A DNA stretch of 64,000 bases from Muribaculaceae bacterium (GTDB lineage: Bacteria > Bacteroidota > Bacteroidia > Bacteroidales > Muribaculaceae), in contig JAFSCJ010000011.1 in NCBI GenBank assembly GCA_017436845.1, forward strand, positions 51,638 through 115,637, written 5' to 3'. Every line of letters starts with the position of its first letter. Positions within the stretch are counted from its first letter, which is position 1. The translations under genes and the position numbers were made by a program. The notes below the pieces were generated by a model, which made no database searches, was not told where the DNA came from, and saw nothing but the letters and a program-made list of their open reading frames with translations. Positions 1-8,503 of the stretch are shown piece by piece.

Positions 1-13
1 GGATTTAATTCTT

Positions 14-637
14 TCAACATTTAGCCTTAGCTTTTTTGTTTATAATGTGTCCGGGAATAATCATCATTACGGCGAAACTTAATGCGAAAGCAAAAGTATC
101 ATAACCGAAAATATTTATTTGGCAAATATAGCATATAATAAATAAAGCACCAATAATCATGCTTGTCATACCTCCGATTATTAATGATTTTTCTTTAAGG
201 ATAATGCCGGTTGATGTAGCACCAAATCCGCAACATGGTAATGTCATTAAAAACATTGTTCCCCATGCATTATAATTATTCATTCCGAAAATAAAACATA
301 TAATCATTAGTATAGCAAAGAATATTCCAATTGTAGCCCATATGCCTGAAATATAATTATCGACAGTTGTTTTAGCTAATGTCTTATTTTCTTTTTTCTT
401 GGCAAGGAAATAGTGTAGAGGATATCCTATTGCCGGAATTGCAAACCAAAGCCACATCCACAAAACATTGTTGGTTAAAAGCAATCCGCATCCAATGATA
501 AGGGCGATAATAGTTGTTACATAGCCCCATGCAATTAATATATTGCCGGATCCGAGTTCCATTCTCTTTTTTGAGTTTTGAATCATTGTAGTAATCAAAT
601 CTAAACTCTCTTGATTGGATAATTTTTGTTCTTTCAT
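14..637 (-). CDS. polytopic membrane protein of unknown function
   Basis: A protein of about 207 residues with a hydrophilic N-terminus of some 30 residues followed by roughly six hydrophobic segments; it ends in a basic tail (KKAKAKC). I recognise no catalytic motif. I chose the ATG at 637 (MKEQKLSNQE) rather than the upstream ATG at 724, because the upstream extension is low-complexity and would overlap the promoter read at 722-753. Proteins of this shape in Bacteroidales are often encoded next to a small winged-helix regulator; any such partner would lie beyond the left edge, so this is only a suggestion. The gene is complete, with its stop at 14-16. Confidence 0.7.
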   Translation of the reverse strand: MKEQKLSNQESLDLITTMIQNSKKRMELGSGNILIAWGYVTTIIALIIGCGLLLTNNVLWMWLWFAIPAIGYPLHYFLAKKKENKTLAKTTVDNYISGIWATIGIFFAILMIICFIFGMNNYNAWGTMFLMTLPCCGFGATSTGIILKEKSLIIGGMTSMIIGALFIICYICQINIFGYDTFAFALSFAVMMIIPGHIINKKAKAKC

Positions 638-721
638 TTTTTTTAATTTATTAAAGTGGTTTATAAAATAAATTATGTAATTAAAATAAAAAGGATATCC
701 GTGAAAATCCTTTGTGTGATG

Positions 722-753
722 CAAATGTAAATCGGTTTATTTTATAAACCAAA
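722..753 (-). promoter_or_regulatory. Bacteroidota-type promoter for the membrane protein gene
   Basis: On the minus strand TTTG (753-750), a 20-base spacer and TACATTTG (729-722) match the TTTG/TAnnTTTG promoter of Bacteroidota. The predicted start near 717 leaves a leader of about 80 bases before the ATG at 637. Confidence 0.55.
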
Positions 754-915
754 TAAGGTGGATTTATTTAGGATATTTTAACGTCGGTTGACTAGATATA
801 AATCATAGTATTAGTGATGTTTTAATGTTTATAATGTTAAATCTTTGTAGAACACTAATTTATAAAGGTGATGAATATATCAATTCATGATGTAATCTGA
901 ACTATATAAAATGAA

Positions 916-955
916 AACAGTCGGCTAATGATTAGTTATCGTTTAGCCGACTGTT
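916..955 (-). terminator. intrinsic terminator after the small lipoprotein gene
   Basis: A perfect 13-bp inverted repeat (916-928 with 943-955, arms AACAGTCGGCTAA / TTAGCCGACTGTT) lies just after the stop of the gene at 972-1349 and is followed on the minus strand by a T-rich stretch. Confidence 0.65.
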
Positions 956-971
956 ATTAATTTAGTGATTA

Positions 972-1349
972 TTAATCTTGATTACTTTCGTTTGAGACTC
1001 GGATAAATGTGCTTGTTTCTCCATCTTCATATTCAATGTCTTGAACTATTAGGTAGTTTTTGTCTAATTGTTTGATTTTGTAGTATTCGTCGTCATCGAA
1101 AAGAACGATTACGTCGTCTTGTAGTTTCCAAGTTCCATATTCTTCCTCGCTCCAGTAGGTATTATCCCAAATAAAACTACCGTCAGCGTTAAATGTCCAA
1201 ATTGTCGAGGGATTGCCATCGGTGCATTCTATTTCTTCCCATTTGCCAATGAGAAGATCATGTTTGGACTCGTCATCGGAGCATGATGTAAAAGATGACA
1301 TTAGAAATAATGATAGAAGAACTGTTAAAAGTCTTGATGTTTTGTGCAT
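972..1349 (-). CDS. small lipoprotein, lipocalin-like fold
   Basis: A 125-residue precursor. Residues 1-23 form a lipoprotein signal peptide with lipobox SFTSC and Cys at 23, followed by acidic residues (SDDE), the usual surface-export context in Bacteroidota. The mature part has the pattern GKWEEIE, then a run of short beta strands (TWTFNADGSF, YGTWKLQDD, YYKIKQLD) seen in the lipocalin-like domains (DUF4488/DUF5640 type) common in this phylum. No ligand or enzymatic residues can be assigned. It stands alone, with its own terminator downstream. Family assignment is by pattern only. Confidence 0.7.
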   Translation of the reverse strand: MHKTSRLLTVLLSLFLMSSFTSCSDDESKHDLLIGKWEEIECTDGNPSTIWTFNADGSFIWDNTYWSEEEYGTWKLQDDVIVLFDDDEYYKIKQLDKNYLIVQDIEYEDGETSTFIRVSNESNQD

Positions 1350-1492
1350 GATTAAAATGTATTTATGTATAGTTAGAATTAGTTGAGTAGGAGAGAGTCA
1401 AAAGAATTCGCCATATTTTAGATGGCAAGATTTTATAATTGTTGATATTTATGGTGGGCGAATTGTGTGATGGTTCATTTAATTATAGAGGG

Positions 1493-2284
1493 CTAAAATT
1501 GAACGTTAACACTCAATCCAATCTCTTGTGAAGTGTAGTAGGGAGCACCAATAATGGTTGCATTCTGAGAGCATTTGACATTCTTAAATATTTTGGGATA
1601 TAGCCAATAGGCAAACTTTGTGCTCATAATTCCGATGCAGGCACCGGCAATCACATCGTTGAAATAATGCCGATTGTTGTAAATACGCAGATATCCGGTT
1701 GCTACAGCTACAGAATAGCCAATATAACCTATATATGGTTTAGTCTCGCTGTATTCTTTGTATAGAAATTCAGCTCCCATAAAAACTGTGGCGGTATGAC
1801 CTGATGGAAACGAATTGCGGGCGTTGCTATCAGGCCTTTTTTCTTTAAAAATTCGCTTCATCGAATTTACAGCAATGCCCATTGTCGCATATGACATCGC
1901 TAATAATATTGTGCGGTCTTTGAAACAGTGTTTCCCATTAACTCCTAATGCATTTAGTCCATAGACTGCTATCATAGGGGAGTATTGAAGGTAATCATCA
2001 ATGTATGTCTTGCGCTTGCCGTCAGTTGAGATACATTCTTGGATTTTCTCCTTTTGGGTAATTAGACAAGGAGTGTTGACATATAGGGCTGATAAACCGA
2101 AGAGAGTAGTTGGAATTAAAAACTCCTTGAATTTAAAATTATGGGATTTACAGGACACTGATTTGGTTGAAGTAAAATTGTTTAAACTATCAACTTCTAC
2201 CGTTTCTTGTGCAGATATAGGCACAATGTTACCGACAAACAGGTATATAATTATACCTGCATTAATGAAATAATGTTTTTTCAT
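1493..2284 (-). CDS. PAP2-family membrane phosphatase
   Basis: A 263-residue protein with an N-terminal signal sequence ending near AQE (residue 26). It carries the three PAP2 phosphatase motifs in order: KRIFKEKRP (KxxxxxxRP), FPSGHTA (PSGH) and RIYNNRHYFNDV (the RxxxxxHxxxD-type motif with the nucleophilic His). The family dephosphorylates lipid phosphates such as undecaprenyl pyrophosphate, phosphatidylglycerol phosphate or lipid A at the outer face of the inner membrane; the substrate cannot be read from sequence. The gene diverges from metA, and its predicted promoter at 2575-2603 gives a long leader that includes the structured element at 2296-2500. Confidence 0.85.
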   Translation of the reverse strand: MKKHYFINAGIIIYLFVGNIVPISAQETVEVDSLNNFTSTKSVSCKSHNFKFKEFLIPTTLFGLSALYVNTPCLITQKEKIQECISTDGKRKTYIDDYLQYSPMIAVYGLNALGVNGKHCFKDRTILLAMSYATMGIAVNSMKRIFKEKRPDSNARNSFPSGHTATVFMGAEFLYKEYSETKPYIGYIGYSVAVATGYLRIYNNRHYFNDVIAGACIGIMSTKFAYWLYPKIFKNVKCSQNATIIGAPYYTSQEIGLSVNVQF

Positions 2285-2295
2285 CTACGCTGTTG

Positions 2296-2500
2296 TTTGT
2301 GCGCGGACTATAATTCAATAATACGAGACGCGTACAAACATTCCGGAGTACAATAAAGAAACGTGGGCTTCGTTATCATACTCTGGGGTATTTGGCGCGA
2401 CCCGTACAAATGATAAGTTCCACCCACGCTTTAGCGTAGGCGCTCACTGAACTTATTCGTATTTGTACTTCTTCTAATCGCCAAATTTTCAGAGTATATC
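2296..2500. repeat. large structured inverted-repeat element in the PAP2/metA intergenic region
   Basis: Two hairpins lie in the 416-base gap. The first pairs 2296-2305 with 2329-2338 (10 pairs, one a G-U wobble only if the plus strand is the RNA). The second is a long interrupted hairpin: 2378-2385 with 2490-2497, 2391-2397 with 2479-2485, 2404-2411 with 2461-2468, and 2413-2420 with 2449-2456, each block a perfect match. Its apical region holds a further hairpin (ACGCT-TT-AGCGT, 2426-2437), and CCCACG at 2423-2428 can instead pair with CGTGGG at 2362-2367 outside the stem. It could be a structured RNA, the 5' leader of the PAP2 gene on the minus strand, or a decayed mobile repeat. I recognise no named RNA family. 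Confidence 0.6.
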
Positions 2501-2574
2501 GAATAATAGTAAACGCAGTTATTAATATGTTAAATTTTCTGTTATTTCATGTATTTTAGTTTGAATATTCGTTA

Positions 2575-2603
2575 CAAAGATACGCATAATTTTGTCGAAA
2601 CAA
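2575..2603 (-). promoter_or_regulatory. promoter for the PAP2 phosphatase gene
   Basis: On the minus strand TTG (2603-2601), an 18-base spacer and TATCTTTG (2582-2575). If used, the transcript begins near 2571 and carries a leader of about 285 bases through the structured element before the ATG at 2284. Confidence 0.5.
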
Positions 2604-2642
2604 GATATAAAATGTCAATTTAAGAAAAATAAAATATCGTAG

Positions 2643-2674
2643 TTGGGCATTGTGGGAGGAATTGATTAACTTTG
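2643..2674 (+). promoter_or_regulatory. promoter for the metA operon
   Basis: TTG at 2643-2645, a 21-base spacer and TAACTTTG at 2667-2674. The predicted start near 2678 leaves about 22 bases before the metA ATG, so the structured element upstream is not in the metA mRNA if this promoter is the one used. Confidence 0.6.
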
Positions 2675-2700
2675 TAGTTTAATAACGATATTAAATAGAA

Positions 2701-3618
2701 ATGCCTGTAAGAGTTCCTGTTTCGCTTCCTGCTGTGGAGGCGTTGAGAGAAGAAAATATATTTGTGATTGATGAGCAACGTGCGTCGTCGCAAGATATAC
2801 GCCCATTGCGCATTGCCATACTCAATCTCATGCCGTTAAAGATAATGACTGAGACTGATCTGTTGCGTCTCATTTCAAATACTCCATTGCAGGTTGAGCT
2901 TGATTTCATCGATACTGATAGTCATGTGTCAAAAAATACTCCTCGTGAGCATATTGAGACTTTTTATAAAAAGTTTGATGAGATAAAACATAATAATTAT
3001 GACGGATTGATAATAACAGGTGCACCGGTAGAAAAGGTGGACTTTGAAGATGTCGATTATTGGGACGAACTGACCGAAATTTTTGCGTGGGCTAAAAAAC
3101 ATGTAACATCAACATTATATATCTGTTGGGCTGCACTTGCTGGACTTTATTACCACTATGGCGTGCCCAAGTATGTACTTGACAGAAAGATATCGGGTGT
3201 GTTTAAGCATTATATTGATGATGAGTTAAACCCTATATTCCGAGGTTTTGATGATGTGTTTTATGTGCCTCATAGCCGTTATAGCGAGGTGCGTCGTGAG
3301 GATATAGACAAAGTTCCGGCATTGAAAATTATTGCTGAAAGTGCCGAGAGTGGTATCTATATGGTAATGGCTCGTGGCGGTCGTGAGTTTTTTATTACAG
3401 GACATTCAGAGTATTCTCCCGGTACGCTTGACTTTGAGTATCGTCGTGATTTGGAAAAGGGGATTAATCCAGATATACCGGTAAATTATTATGAAAATGA
3501 TAATCCCGACAATCCTCCAATTGTGCGATGGCGTTCTCATGCCAATTTGCTTTTCTCTAATTGGCTCAACTATTTTGTGTATCAAGAGACTCCCTACGAT
3601 ATTCGAGATATCAAGTAA
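2701..3618 (+). CDS. metA: homoserine O-acyltransferase MetA, probably acetyl-CoA specific
   Basis: This 305-residue enzyme activates homoserine by O-acylation, the first committed step of methionine synthesis, in the cytoplasm. It aligns over its full length with the MetA family: the N-terminus MPVRVP is typical, Cys142 (in YICWAAL) is the nucleophile, and His235 and Glu237 (ITGHSEY) complete the active site. Residue 111, in GAPVE, is Glu; in characterised MetA proteins Glu at this position goes with acetyl-CoA use and Gly with succinyl-CoA use, so homoserine O-acetyltransferase activity (MetAA) is more likely than the usual succinyltransferase name. It is first in a five-gene operon with gaps of a few bases. 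Confidence 0.95.
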   Translation: MPVRVPVSLPAVEALREENIFVIDEQRASSQDIRPLRIAILNLMPLKIMTETDLLRLISNTPLQVELDFIDTDSHVSKNTPREHIETFYKKFDEIKHNNYDGLIITGAPVEKVDFEDVDYWDELTEIFAWAKKHVTSTLYICWAALAGLYYHYGVPKYVLDRKISGVFKHYIDDELNPIFRGFDDVFYVPHSRYSEVRREDIDKVPALKIIAESAESGIYMVMARGGREFFITGHSEYSPGTLDFEYRRDLEKGINPDIPVNYYENDNPDNPPIVRWRSHANLLFSNWLNYFVYQETPYDIRDIK

Positions 3619-3621
3619 ACT

Positions 3622-4275
3622 ATGGATTGGAGTAGATTTTCAATATCGATAACGAAAGAGGAATTGTCAGGATTGCCTACAGTTGTATATCCTGGATATA
3701 TCACCGTTATAGAGGATGAAGATACGGCTGAAGGTGCAATTGCTTATTTGAGTAGACAATCGATAATAGGGGTAGATACCGAAACAAAGCCTATGTTTCG
3801 CAAGGGGAGACCTAACAAGGTGTCTCTTGTACAAATTGCTACTGCGACACAATGTTTTCTATTCCGCATAAACAAACTTGGATTTTTTGAAGAGTTGCGT
3901 CAATTGTTTGAGAACAAGGATATTATTAAGGTGGGCTTGTCTTTGAAAGATGATTTTCATGCGTTGCATCGTGTTGCAGATTTCACTCCTAAGAATATCG
4001 TTGAGTTGCAGACATTGGTTAAAGATTATAAAATAAGAGATTGTAGTCTGCAAAAGATTTATGCGATAGTTTTTGGCGAGCGCATATCGAAAGGTCAACG
4101 ATTGTCAAATTGGGAAGCTGATGTGCTATCTCCTTCGCAGCAGTCCTATGCTGCAATTGATGCATGGGCATGTTTGAAATTGTATGATTATTTTAAGTCG
4201 GGGCAATTCATCCCTGAGAATTCGCAATATATAGTTGAAATAGAAGAACAACAAGAACAAACAAATCAATTATAG
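3622..4275 (+). CDS. 3'-5' exonuclease, DEDD/RNase D-like fold
   Basis: A 217-residue protein made of a single DnaQ-like exonuclease domain (the DNA_pol_A_exo1 type). The metal-binding acids are visible: Asp-Glu in GVDTETKP (ExoI), Asp in GLSLKDDFHAL (ExoII), and YAAIDAWACLKLYDY (ExoIII, of the DEDDy type with Tyr four residues before Asp). It lacks the HRDC domains of RNase D and any polymerase domain, so it is a stand-alone exonuclease acting on DNA or RNA. It starts 3 bases after the metA stop and is probably translationally coupled to it; the reason for pairing with methionine synthesis is not apparent. Confidence 0.88.
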   Translation: MDWSRFSISITKEELSGLPTVVYPGYITVIEDEDTAEGAIAYLSRQSIIGVDTETKPMFRKGRPNKVSLVQIATATQCFLFRINKLGFFEELRQLFENKDIIKVGLSLKDDFHALHRVADFTPKNIVELQTLVKDYKIRDCSLQKIYAIVFGERISKGQRLSNWEADVLSPSQQSYAAIDAWACLKLYDYFKSGQFIPENSQYIVEIEEQQEQTNQL

Positions 4276-4278
4276 CAG

Positions 4279-4515
4279 ATGAAGAAACGTTCAACAATAA
4301 TCCCTCTTGCGCTTCTTGCCTATTTGGGTGTAATGTGTTATGTGGGGCGCTCAATCTTTTTTGAAGGGCGGTATTTGTATTATTTTGGAATTATAGCCGG
4401 CTCACTATTGGCGATAATATTATTGCATTTCAGCCTTAAACGCAAGGAGCGTTTGCGCCGCGAGCGAGAGGATGATATTGCAAGAAACGAGAATAAAAAC
4501 GATAAAAATCAATAA
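4279..4515 (+). CDS. small two-helix membrane protein
   Basis: A 78-residue protein with two hydrophobic helices (about residues 7-26 and 33-52), separated by a short loop and followed by a strongly charged, Arg/Lys/Glu-rich cytoplasmic tail (KRKERLRREREDD). It is embedded in the metA operon: its ATG comes 3 bases after the exonuclease stop, and its own stop is 2 bases before the next gene. No family is recognised; the charged tail could be a short coiled coil. Confidence 0.75.
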   Translation: MKKRSTIIPLALLAYLGVMCYVGRSIFFEGRYLYYFGIIAGSLLAIILLHFSLKRKERLRREREDDIARNENKNDKNQ

Positions 4516-4517
4516 TC

Positions 4518-6647
4518 ATGAACAAACTATTAGTCTATACTATTATGACAGTTATTGCCGGAATATTTATGGCATGTAATAATAAATCAATCGAATATCC
4601 TATAGCTCCACAAGCTGATGTTGTGGAAGATTACTTCGGAATAAAAGTCGATGACCGTTATCGTCCGCTTGAAGATGATACAGCAAGAGTAACAACAGAG
4701 TGGGTGGAAGCTCAACGCAAAGTTACAGAGAGTTATTTGAGTCAAATACCTTTCAGAGAATCGTTACGCAAACGTTTGACTGAGTTGAACGACTATGTTA
4801 AACCAGGAATGCCATTTAAACGCAATGGAATGTATTATTTCTATGGTAATAATGGGTTACAAAATCAATCGGTGCTATATCGCTCTGAAAATCTTGAAGA
4901 TGAACCGGAGGTATTTCTTGATCCAAACACATTGAGTGATGATGGTACGGTTGCATTAACCGGCACATCATTCTCAAACGATGGCAAATACATGGCATAT
5001 ATGATCTCTCGCAGTGGCTCTGATTGGACGGAGATATATGTCATGGATGTGAAAACAAAGCAGTTGCTTGGAGATCACATTGAATGGGCTAAATTTACCG
5101 GCGCGGCATGGGATGGTGATGGTTTCTATTATAGCGCATACCCTCGTCCTGAAGTCGGTAAAGAGTTTTCAAATGCCAATGAATACCATAGCGTGTATTA
5201 TCACAAAATAGGGACTAAACAAAGTGAAGACCAATTGGTGTTCCGCGATGAAAAAAATCCATTGCATTTCCACTCAGTGGGAACATCTGATGATGAGACA
5301 ATGCTCATGCTATATGCATCAGGTCAAGGTCTTGGTAATGCTGTAAAGGTTAAAGACTTAACAAAACCTGGAGCCGGATGGATTACAATTGAACCTTCAC
5401 AAGATTATGAAATATCTATCCTTGATGTGGTAGGTGAAACAATGTATATTTATACCAACTATGGAGCTCCACGCTATCGATTAATGACCGTTGACAAAAG
5501 AACTCCTCAGCGCGAGAATTGGAAAGAGTTTATTCCCGAAGGAAAAGGGGTGCTAACAAGTGTAAATTTTGCCGACAACAAGATGATTTTAGGTTATGAT
5601 ATAGATGCTTCAAATCGACTATATGTCTATACTCTTGACGGAGAACTTGTTCGTGAAATGCAGTTGCCCACATATGGCTCGGCAGGTATCTCATCAAGCA
5701 AGAAACATGATGAGGTTTTCTATGCATTTACATCGTTTACCTATCCAACTGCAATATATCGATATGATTTGGCATCGGGAGAGTCAACGCTATTTAAGTC
5801 GGTTGAAATTGATGGTTTCAATATGGATGACTATGTAACCGAACAAGTGTTCTATCCTTCGACTGATGGTACTAAAATTCCAATGTTCTTGACCTATAAG
5901 AAAGGTCTTGAGCACAATGGAGAAAATCCTGTATATCTATATGGTTATGGTGGGTTTAATATTTCTCTTAATCCTGGATTCTCGGCACAACGCATTTTGT
6001 GGCTTGAAAATGGCGGAATATATGCACAAGCCAACCTTCGCGGAGGTGGCGAATATGGCGAAGAATGGCACCTTGCCGGAACTAAGATGAATAAACTCAA
6101 TGTGTTTAATGACTTTATCTCAGCCGCAGAGTATCTGATTACTGAAGGATATTCGTCAAATGATAAAATGGTGATTGAGGGTGGCTCAAATGGAGGTTTG
6201 CTCGTTGGTGCATGCGTTAATATGCGTCCCGACTTGTTCCGTGTTGCAATACCAAGAGTAGGCGTAATGGATATGATGCGTTATCATCTGTTTACTATTG
6301 GTTGGAATTGGGCTTCAGACTATGGAACGAGTGCCGATTCTAAAGATATGGCGCAATACTTGTTGGATTATTCTCCTATCCATAATATAAAGAATGACGG
6401 AACTGAATATCCGGCTATAATGGTTACTACTGCTGATCATGACGATCGTGTAGTGCCTGCTCACTCATTCAAGTATGCCGCTGCATTGCAAGCTGCAAAC
6501 ACAGGTGATGAGGCAAAAATCATTCGCATCGACAGCAAGGCCGGGCATGGCGCAGGAAAACCTATTGCTAAGGTTATTGATGAGTATGCCGATATATATT
6601 CATTTATATTCTATAACTTAGGTGTTGAGCCTATAGCAAAAAAATAG
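4518..6647 (+). CDS. prolyl oligopeptidase family serine peptidase (S9A), lipoprotein
   Basis: A 709-residue precursor with a lipoprotein signal peptide (lipobox IFMAC, Cys near residue 20), so probably anchored to an envelope membrane. An N-terminal beta-propeller of roughly 400 residues contains repeated short strands, followed by an alpha/beta hydrolase catalytic domain. The nucleophile is Ser557 in GGSNGG; the acid lies in TADHDDRV near residue 642; His677 is in the motif GHGAG. The upstream signature YGYGGFN and the ANLRGGGEYG oxyanion region match S9A prolyl endopeptidases, which cut short peptides after proline. Such exported enzymes are common in Bacteroidales peptide use. It is the fourth gene of the metA operon. 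Confidence 0.93.
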   Translation: MNKLLVYTIMTVIAGIFMACNNKSIEYPIAPQADVVEDYFGIKVDDRYRPLEDDTARVTTEWVEAQRKVTESYLSQIPFRESLRKRLTELNDYVKPGMPFKRNGMYYFYGNNGLQNQSVLYRSENLEDEPEVFLDPNTLSDDGTVALTGTSFSNDGKYMAYMISRSGSDWTEIYVMDVKTKQLLGDHIEWAKFTGAAWDGDGFYYSAYPRPEVGKEFSNANEYHSVYYHKIGTKQSEDQLVFRDEKNPLHFHSVGTSDDETMLMLYASGQGLGNAVKVKDLTKPGAGWITIEPSQDYEISILDVVGETMYIYTNYGAPRYRLMTVDKRTPQRENWKEFIPEGKGVLTSVNFADNKMILGYDIDASNRLYVYTLDGELVREMQLPTYGSAGISSSKKHDEVFYAFTSFTYPTAIYRYDLASGESTLFKSVEIDGFNMDDYVTEQVFYPSTDGTKIPMFLTYKKGLEHNGENPVYLYGYGGFNISLNPGFSAQRILWLENGGIYAQANLRGGGEYGEEWHLAGTKMNKLNVFNDFISAAEYLITEGYSSNDKMVIEGGSNGGLLVGACVNMRPDLFRVAIPRVGVMDMMRYHLFTIGWNWASDYGTSADSKDMAQYLLDYSPIHNIKNDGTEYPAIMVTTADHDDRVVPAHSFKYAAALQAANTGDEAKIIRIDSKAGHGAGKPIAKVIDEYADIYSFIFYNLGVEPIAKK

Positions 6648-6648
6648 A

Positions 6649-7587
6649 ATGAAAAGACACGTCTCATTGGTCGTAGTTACATTGTCGGCATTGGTGTTGA
6701 CAGGGTGTTTTACAGGGGTAGAAAGCACTCCCAAGATTACTGCCGATGATGTGAAACGTGAGCAAATCGTTGTTACTCCAGAGCAATTGTATATGGATTC
6801 GGTGAAACCGGAACCTTTCATTTCATGGCGACCAGGAAAACAGTTTTATGTTACTGATAATAAGATAAATCTTATTTTTGGAGCGACTGCTAAGAGTGAT
6901 CGTGCTTTGATGGGTGAGACTATTGAATATCGTGATTGCCGAGCTACAAATTCTGTTACCGGTGAAGAAGTTGTGGACTTAGTATTTGCTGATAATCAAG
7001 ACTGCGAATATCTGTATCGAGTGGGCATGTCGGTGAAGGATATGCTTGAACGAGAAAATGTAGAGGTGCCTTTCACAATTGAATTGTCAGTTATTTCTGA
7101 TGCAAAGAAAAAATTACAAGGAAACACCTATTATATTCTAACTCCCATGTGGTATGATTTTAATGAAGAAATATCGCATGGCCGCAAGTTTGTTCCTGTT
7201 AAAATCAATGATATTCAACCCGGAAATCACATTTATCCATTGAGATTGGTGTGTGAAGATGAGAGAGGCGATGAATTCCAATTGTTTATGTCAGTGGGTG
7301 GTGGCAAAAAATCACCTCGTCGTTTCTCAGCATTGTTTTCGTTTACTGATCCTCACTTGAAATATCCGTTGATAATCGATGAAGTGTGGCAAAATATCAT
7401 CAATGGAAAAGTCGCACCTGACATGACTCGCGATGAGTGCCGTCTATCATTAGGAGCGCCTAAGGAGATTGACCGCCGACCGGGATATAGCGGAGTGCGT
7501 GAGATGTGGATTTATGAAAACGGTGTATATCTGATTTTTGAAGATGGATTGTTGCGAGAGTTTCGCAATGATGCAGTTATAAGATAA
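6649..7587 (+). CDS. lipoprotein of unknown function with a C-terminal BamE-like segment
   Basis: A 312-residue precursor with a clear lipoprotein signal peptide (LVLTGC, Cys about 20). The middle is a beta-rich region without recognised motifs. The last 70 residues (MTRDECRLSLGAPKEIDRR through YENGVYLIFEDGLL) have the shape of the short SmpA/OmlA (BamE) fold, in which a helix beginning MTxxE is followed by a GxP turn and a WxY strand; this is a resemblance, not an assignment. Its ATG follows the peptidase stop by a single base, so it closes the metA operon. Confidence 0.75.
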   Translation: MKRHVSLVVVTLSALVLTGCFTGVESTPKITADDVKREQIVVTPEQLYMDSVKPEPFISWRPGKQFYVTDNKINLIFGATAKSDRALMGETIEYRDCRATNSVTGEEVVDLVFADNQDCEYLYRVGMSVKDMLERENVEVPFTIELSVISDAKKKLQGNTYYILTPMWYDFNEEISHGRKFVPVKINDIQPGNHIYPLRLVCEDERGDEFQLFMSVGGGKKSPRRFSALFSFTDPHLKYPLIIDEVWQNIINGKVAPDMTRDECRLSLGAPKEIDRRPGYSGVREMWIYENGVYLIFEDGLLREFRNDAVIR

Positions 7588-7647
7588 AGTTAAAAACTAT
7601 TAGTAAACTGAAATTGTTATTTAGGTAGAAGTAATAAATTTAGGACT

Positions 7648-8412
7648 ATGAAACTGAAATTTTTGGGAACAGGAACATCTACAGGAGTGCCACAAATAGG
7701 GTGTGGTTGTGCTGTTTGCCAATCAGAGGATGTTCACGATAAACGTTTGCGCGCATCTGTGTTGGTGTCAGTAGGGGAGACTAATATTCTCATTGACTGC
7801 GGTCCCGATTTCAGAGAGCAGATGTTGCGTAATGGCAGTCCCAAACTTGAAGCATTGCTTATTACTCATAGCCACTATGACCATGTGAGCGGTATTGATG
7901 ATTTACGCCCATATTGCACTATAGGAGATGGTTTTCCAATCTATTGCAAGTCAGATGTTGCTACCGACCTCAAAGAGCGTGTCCCATATTGTTTTGCAGA
8001 ACATCCTTATCCCGGAGTGCCGGCATTGAACATAAATGAAATATCAACAAAACCATTCAAAATAGGTGATATTGAAATAATACCTTTGCCGGTGATGCAC
8101 TACAAACTGCCCATTGTGGGGTATAAAATAGGCAATCTTGCATATATAACTGATGCCAAGGTCGTTCCCGATAGTACGATTGAAATATTGAGAGGAGTTG
8201 ATACTCTTGTGATAAACGCATTACGCACAAAGGAGCATATTTCACATATGACATTGGCACAAGCTCTTGATGTTGTAAATGCCATCAAGCCACGTATAAC
8301 CTATTTGACACATCTAAGCCACGACATGGGACTACACAATGAGGTATCTCGCCGTTTGCCTGAAAATGTAAAAATCGCTTACGACGACCTATCAATCTTC
8401 ATTCCATACTAA
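7648..8412 (+). CDS. MBL-fold metallo-hydrolase, PhnP-like
   Basis: A 254-residue metallo-beta-lactamase-fold hydrolase. The N-terminal TGTSTGVPQIGCGCAVC is typical of the PhnP/YycJ-like branch, including a Cys pair and the HDKRLRAS segment; the zinc motif THSHYDHVSGID lies near residue 74, with further ligands in PVMHYKLP, in the YITDAK strand and in the C-terminal THLSHDMG. Members are phosphodiesterases, such as the 5-phosphoribosyl 1,2-cyclic phosphodiesterase PhnP, but there are no phn genes here, so the substrate is uncertain. It starts 60 bases after the metA operon and may be cotranscribed with it. Confidence 0.88.
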   Translation: MKLKFLGTGTSTGVPQIGCGCAVCQSEDVHDKRLRASVLVSVGETNILIDCGPDFREQMLRNGSPKLEALLITHSHYDHVSGIDDLRPYCTIGDGFPIYCKSDVATDLKERVPYCFAEHPYPGVPALNINEISTKPFKIGDIEIIPLPVMHYKLPIVGYKIGNLAYITDAKVVPDSTIEILRGVDTLVINALRTKEHISHMTLAQALDVVNAIKPRITYLTHLSHDMGLHNEVSRRLPENVKIAYDDLSIFIPY

Positions 8413-8450
8413 GTCAAGTCTCAGTGGCGAGTTCCTACCAATAAATAACT

Positions 8451-8480
8451 AACCCCCATCATTGAGTGATGATGGGGGTT
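8451..8480. terminator. bidirectional terminator between the MBL hydrolase and glucokinase genes
   Basis: A perfect 12-bp stem (8451-8462 with 8469-8480, arms AACCCCCATCAT / ATGATGGGGGTT) lies between two convergent genes, with TTGTTGTTT following on the plus strand. Confidence 0.85.
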
Positions 8481-8503
8481 GTTGTTTCATAATGGGAGCG
8501 TGA

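Noticed and set aside
2001..2273. 90-residue plus-strand frame inside the PAP2 gene region
   Set aside because: It is antisense to the PAP2 phosphatase and shows no family features.
2296..2500. SAM riboswitch controlling metA
   Set aside because: The consensus blocks of SAM-I or SAM-II are absent, and the metA promoter lies downstream of the element.
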